Origin: Streptomyces sp. ATexAB-D23
GTDB lineage: Bacteria > Actinomycetota > Actinomycetes > Streptomycetales > Streptomycetaceae
Assembly (NCBI RefSeq): GCF_000373645.1
Contig: NZ_KB892035.1
Coordinates: 282,466-346,465, forward strand
Length of the DNA stretch: 64,000 bases
Reading direction: 5' to 3'
The notes beneath the pieces were generated by a model. That model saw only the letters and a list, made by a program, of their open reading frames with translations. It was not told the DNA's origin and did no database searches. This document shows positions 60,769 to 64,000 of the stretch, one piece after another (the stretch's first letter is position 1; each line of letters starts with the position of its first letter). The position numbers were made by a program, and so were the translations under genes.

Positions 60769-60800
60769 CAAGCGCACTTCCCCGGGAGGAATGGCTCGGC

Positions 60801-63800
60801 ATGCACCCCCGAAACCGTTCTCGCACGAGACAAAGCAGCACGGCAGCGCTGATCGCGGCCTCTTTGGTCCTGGTCGTGACAGCCCCCACGGCGGCCGCCG
60901 CTCAATCGGCCGGGTCGACCGGAAAAGGTCATGGGCCCGCGGGTGACCGGACATTCAGCACGTCCTTCGAGGAGGACGAAAAGCAGCCGGACTGGCGCAA
61001 TACCGTTGAACAGGGCCCTGACGGAAAGAAGCGGGCATCGGGTATCGATGGCGGCTTCTCCTCCGGAATACCGGGCAATGTGACCGACAAGGTCACCGAT
61101 GTCCGCGCCAGCGACGAGAACACCGCCGGCGGCGAGGTGAAGGAGAACCTGGTCGACGGCGAGTCCGGCACGAAGTGGCTGGCCTTCGAGCCCTCCGCCT
61201 GGGCCGAGTTCGACCTCACGGAGCCGGTGAAGGTCGTGACCTACGCGCTGACCTCGGCCGACGACCACGACGAGCGCGACCCCAGGGACTGGACCCTCCA
61301 GGGCTCCGAGGACGGCGAGAGCTGGACGGACCTGGACACCCGGACCGGCCAGACCTTCAGCGAGCGCTTCCAGACCAAGTCGTACGACTTCACCGCGGAC
61401 CAGGCCTACCAGCACTTCCGGCTGGACATCACCAAGAACAACGGCGCCACCGACGCCACCCAGCTCGCCGACGTCCAGTTCTCCGACGGCGACACCTCCG
61501 CCCCCGCCCCCGCCGACATGCGCAGCCAGGTCGACCGGGGCCCGTCCGGCTCCCCCACCGCGAAGGCCGGCGCGGGCTTCACCGGGAAGAAGGCGCTCAG
61601 GTACGCGGGCACGCACAAGGCGGACGGCCGCGGATATTCGTACAACAAGGTCTTCGACGTCAACACGCGCGTCAGCCGGGACACCGAGCTCTCCTACCTG
61701 GTCTACCCCCAGATGGGTGAGACGGACCTGTCCTACCCGGCCACCCACGTCGCGGTGGACCTCGCGTTCACGGACGGCACCTACCTGAGTGATCTGCGCG
61801 CCACCGACTCCAACGGCGGCCTGCTGACCCCGCAGGGCCAGGCCGACGCCAAGCGGCTCTACGTGAACCAGTGGAACAAGGTCGAGGCCGGGATCGGCAC
61901 CGTCGCGGCGGGCAAGACCGTGGACCGCATCCTGGTCGCGTACGACTCCCCGAAGGGCCCCGCGAAGTTCCAGGGCTGGATCGACGACCTGAAGATCGCG
62001 CCCAGGGCGCCCGAGAAGCGCGAGGCGCATCTCTCGGACTACGCCTCGACCGTGCGCGGGACCAACTCCAGCGGCTCCTTCTCGCGCGGCAACAACTTCC
62101 CCGCGACCGCCGTCCCCAACGGCTTCAACTTCTGGACACCGGTCACCAACGCCGGCTCGACCAGCTGGCTCTACGACTACGCGCGGGGCAACAACGAGGA
62201 CAACCTGCCCACGCTCCAGGCGTTCAGCGCGAGCCACGAGCCGAGCCCCTGGATGGGTGACCGGCAGACGTTCCAGCTGATGCCGTCGGCGGCCTCCGGC
62301 ACCCCGGACGCCTCCCGTGAGGCACGCGCGCTGCCGTTCAGGCACGAGAACGAGACGGCGAGGCCCCACTACTACGGGGTGACGTTCGAGAACGGCCTCA
62401 AGGCCGAGATGACGCCGACCGACCACGCGGCGCGGATGCGGTTCACGTACCCGGGCAAGGACGCGAGCATCGTCTTCGACAACGTCTCCAACGACGGCGG
62501 GCTGACCCTGGACCCGGCCACCAGCTCGTTCACCGGCTTCTCCGACGTGAAGAGCGGCCTCTCGACCGGGGCGACCCGGCTGTTCGTGTACGGCGTCTTC
62601 GACGCGCCCGTCACCGCGAGCGGCAAGCTCTCCGGCGGCGGCGGTGACGACGTCACCGGGTATCTGCGCTTCGACGCCGGCAAGGACCGCACGGTCGGCC
62701 TGCGCCTGGCGACCTCGCTGATCAGCGTCGACCAGGCGAAGCAGAACCTGGCCGCCGAGATCCCCGCCTCGCGCTCCTTCGCCGGGGTCGAGGACCGGGC
62801 GCAGGACGCCTGGGACGGTCTGCTGGGCAAGGTGGAGGTCGAGGGCGCGACCCCCGACCAGCTGACCACGCTGTACTCCAGCCTGTACCGGCTCTACCTG
62901 TACCCGAACTCGGGCTTCGAGCAGGTCGACGGCAAGGACACCTACGCCTCCCCGTTCTCCCCGCAGGTCGGCTCGGACACCCCGACGCACACCGGCGCGA
63001 AGATCGTCCCCGGCAAGGTCTACGTCAACAACGGCTTCTGGGACACCTACCGGACGACCTGGCCCGCCTACTCCCTGCTCACCCCGAAGAAGGCCGGCGA
63101 GATGGTCGACGGCTTCGTGCAGCAGTACAAGGACGGCGGCTGGATCTCGCGCTGGTCCTCCCCCGGGTACGCGGACCTGATGACCGGCACCTCCTCGGAC
63201 GTGGCGTTCGCCGACGCGTACGTCAAGGGCGTGGAGTTCGACGCCGAGGCGGCGTACGACGCGGCCCTGAAGAACGCCACGGTGGTCCCGCCCTCCTCGG
63301 GCGTCGGCCGCAAGGGCATGGAGACGTCCCCGTTCGCCGGGTACGCCGACACCTCCACCCATGAGGGCCTGTCCTGGTCGCTGGAGGGCTACCTCAACGA
63401 CTACGGCATCGGGAAGATGGGCCGGGCGCTCTACGAGAAGACGCACAAGCAGCGCTACAAGGACGAGTCCGAGTACTTCCTGAACCGGGCCCGCGACTAC
63501 GTGGAGCTGTTCGACGACAAGGCCGGCTTCTTCCAGGGCAAGGACGCCTCCGGCGACTGGCGTCTGCCCTCCGACCAGTACGACCCGCGCGTCTGGGGGT
63601 ACGACTACACGGAGACCAACGGCTGGGGCTACGCCTTCACCGCCCCGCAGGACAGCCGGGGCCTGGCCAACCTCTACGGCGGCCGGGACGGTCTCGCGAA
63701 GAAGCTGGACACGTACTTCGCCACCCCGGAGACGGCGGGCCCGGAGTTCGTCGGCAGCTACGGCGGCGTCATCCACGAGATGACGGAGGCCCGGGACGTG

Positions 63801-64000
63801 CGGATGGGCCAGTACGGGCACAGCAACCAGGTCGCCCACCACGTCACCTACATGTACGACGCGGCCTCGCAGCCCTACAAGACGCAGGAGAAGGTCCGCG
63901 AGGTCCTCGGCCGGCTGTACACGGGCAGTGCCATCGGCCAGGGCTACCACGGCGACGAGGACAACGGCGAGCAGTCGGCCTGGTTCCTCTTCTCCTCGCT
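60801..64000 (+). CDS. Secreted GH92 alpha-mannosidase with N-terminal F5/8-type domain, 3' end outside window
   Basis: About 1066 residues are present and the frame is open at the window end. A basic N-terminus and hydrophobic Sec signal (STAALIAASLVLVVTAPTAAAA) come first. Residues about 75-235 form an F5/8C (CBM32-type) sugar-binding domain (ENLVDGESGTKWLAFEPSAWAEFDLTEPVKVVTYALTSADD). The rest is a GH92 catalytic domain, including NFWTPVTNAGSTSWLYDYARG, SLYRLYLYPNSGFE, FVNNGFWDTYRTTWPAYSLLTP-like residues near 740, SSDVAFADAYVKGV, GHSNQVAHHVTYMY and GDEDNGEQSAWFLFSS, the catalytic-acid motif. ATG 60801 follows ggagga. It releases alpha-linked mannose from N-glycans or mannans. Confidence 0.9.
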   Translation, partial: MHPRNRSRTRQSSTAALIAASLVLVVTAPTAAAAQSAGSTGKGHGPAGDRTFSTSFEEDEKQPDWRNTVEQGPDGKKRASGIDGGFSSGIPGNVTDKVTDVRASDENTAGGEVKENLVDGESGTKWLAFEPSAWAEFDLTEPVKVVTYALTSADDHDERDPRDWTLQGSEDGESWTDLDTRTGQTFSERFQTKSYDFTADQAYQHFRLDITKNNGATDATQLADVQFSDGDTSAPAPADMRSQVDRGPSGSPTAKAGAGFTGKKALRYAGTHKADGRGYSYNKVFDVNTRVSRDTELSYLVYPQMGETDLSYPATHVAVDLAFTDGTYLSDLRATDSNGGLLTPQGQADAKRLYVNQWNKVEAGIGTVAAGKTVDRILVAYDSPKGPAKFQGWIDDLKIAPRAPEKREAHLSDYASTVRGTNSSGSFSRGNNFPATAVPNGFNFWTPVTNAGSTSWLYDYARGNNEDNLPTLQAFSASHEPSPWMGDRQTFQLMPSAASGTPDASREARALPFRHENETARPHYYGVTFENGLKAEMTPTDHAARMRFTYPGKDASIVFDNVSNDGGLTLDPATSSFTGFSDVKSGLSTGATRLFVYGVFDAPVTASGKLSGGGGDDVTGYLRFDAGKDRTVGLRLATSLISVDQAKQNLAAEIPASRSFAGVEDRAQDAWDGLLGKVEVEGATPDQLTTLYSSLYRLYLYPNSGFEQVDGKDTYASPFSPQVGSDTPTHTGAKIVPGKVYVNNGFWDTYRTTWPAYSLLTPKKAGEMVDGFVQQYKDGGWISRWSSPGYADLMTGTSSDVAFADAYVKGVEFDAEAAYDAALKNATVVPPSSGVGRKGMETSPFAGYADTSTHEGLSWSLEGYLNDYGIGKMGRALYEKTHKQRYKDESEYFLNRARDYVELFDDKAGFFQGKDASGDWRLPSDQYDPRVWGYDYTETNGWGYAFTAPQDSRGLANLYGGRDGLAKKLDTYFATPETAGPEFVGSYGGVIHEMTEARDVRMGQYGHSNQVAHHVTYMYDAASQPYKTQEKVREVLGRLYTGSAIGQGYHGDEDNGEQSAWFLFSS

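Larger units (their letters stand above)
60303..60800. promoter_or_regulatory. Divergent promoter region of ngcE and GH92 gene
   Basis: This 498-base gap holds no convincing gene. For ngcE (- strand): TTGCTC, 18 bases, TATACC gives a possible promoter whose -10 overlaps a dre-like sequence at 60542-60557. For GH92 (+ strand): TTGACA at 60709-60714 is a good -35 with a weak -10 near 60732-60740, followed by a palindromic operator at 60757-60768. The region is less GC-rich than the genes around it. Confidence 0.55.

Noticed and set aside
60423..63950. Very long reverse-strand frame (1175 codons) opposite the GH92 gene
   Set aside because: It is a shadow of the GH92 codons: high-GC third positions suppress stops. 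Its translation is Val/Gly/Arg-rich with no domain, while the + strand gives a signal peptide and GH92 motifs.

Overview
The window is high-GC actinobacterial DNA and almost certainly comes from a Streptomyces chromosome. The evidence is very strong GC bias at third codon positions, many GTG starts, 4-base ATGA/GTGA gene overlaps, and a set of recognisable Streptomyces genes: whiI, rok7B7, xylFGH, ngcEFG, a coproporphyrin-type haem cluster and a DUF692/TIGR04222 pair. From memory, the order murC - zapE - hemQ/hemY - hemE - DUF3000 - whiI - rnd - fadA - fadB - dxs - xylFGH - rok7B7 - ngcEFG runs parallel to the SCO6005-SCO6061 region of S. coelicolor. I could not check this by alignment. I saw no rRNA, tRNA, CRISPR array or intact insertion sequence.

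Layout. (1) 1-6677: core genes, namely a partial unknown protein, a zinc-ribbon protein, msrB, murC, an indole-glycerol-phosphate-synthase-named small protein, a RibD-type reductase, zapE and an OsmC peroxidase. (2) 6.8-14.5 kb: a translationally coupled VTC polyphosphate-polymerase-like / DUF4956 / CotH-kinase operon, a 204-bp MITE-like inverted-repeat element, a two-component system and a Tat-exported PhoX-like phosphatase. Together they look like a phosphate or cell-surface module. (3) 14.6-18.8 kb: a lipoprotein polysaccharide deacetylase, then an operon of AIM24 protein, ABC ATPase (with an apparent frameshift), permease and small zinc-ribbon protein, and a divergent PTH2-type peptidyl-tRNA hydrolase. 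(4) 18.9-22.2 kb: a DUF692 (MNIO-superfamily) enzyme overlapping or abutting a TIGR04222 membrane protein with a Cys/Gly/Ser repeat tail, plus a tail-less paralogue. This is my best candidate for an undescribed modification system. (5) 22.4-28.0 kb: hemQ, hemY, a CoA-disulfide-reductase-like flavoprotein, hemE and DUF3000. (6) 28.3-34.0 kb: whiI with a sigma-WhiG-like promoter, ribonuclease D, and the fadA-fadB beta-oxidation pair. (7) 34-47.5 kb: a cell-wall glycopolymer (teichoic-acid-like) locus with a phosphodiester glycosidase lipoprotein, an alpha/beta-hydrolase-fold protein, a 1488-residue multi-domain glycosyl/glycerophosphotransferase, a CDP-alcohol phosphatidyltransferase, an LCP ligase and two related beta-propeller proteins. 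(8) 47.7-51.7 kb: a PIN/NYN-like protein, an amino-acid permease and dxs. (9) 51.9-64.0 kb: sugar uptake, with xylFGH, the ROK regulator rok7B7, ngcEFG (no ATPase gene of its own) and the start of a secreted GH92 alpha-mannosidase carrying a LacI-type operator.

Two themes link neighbours. Envelope and phosphate functions recur (CotH/VTC/PhoX, the teichoic-acid locus, LCP, deacetylase). Carbon supply is tied to development: NgcEFG carries a DasR-like dre site, Rok7B7 sits beside XylFGH, and WhiI is a sporulation regulator. Clear stem-loops mark most transcription-unit ends.
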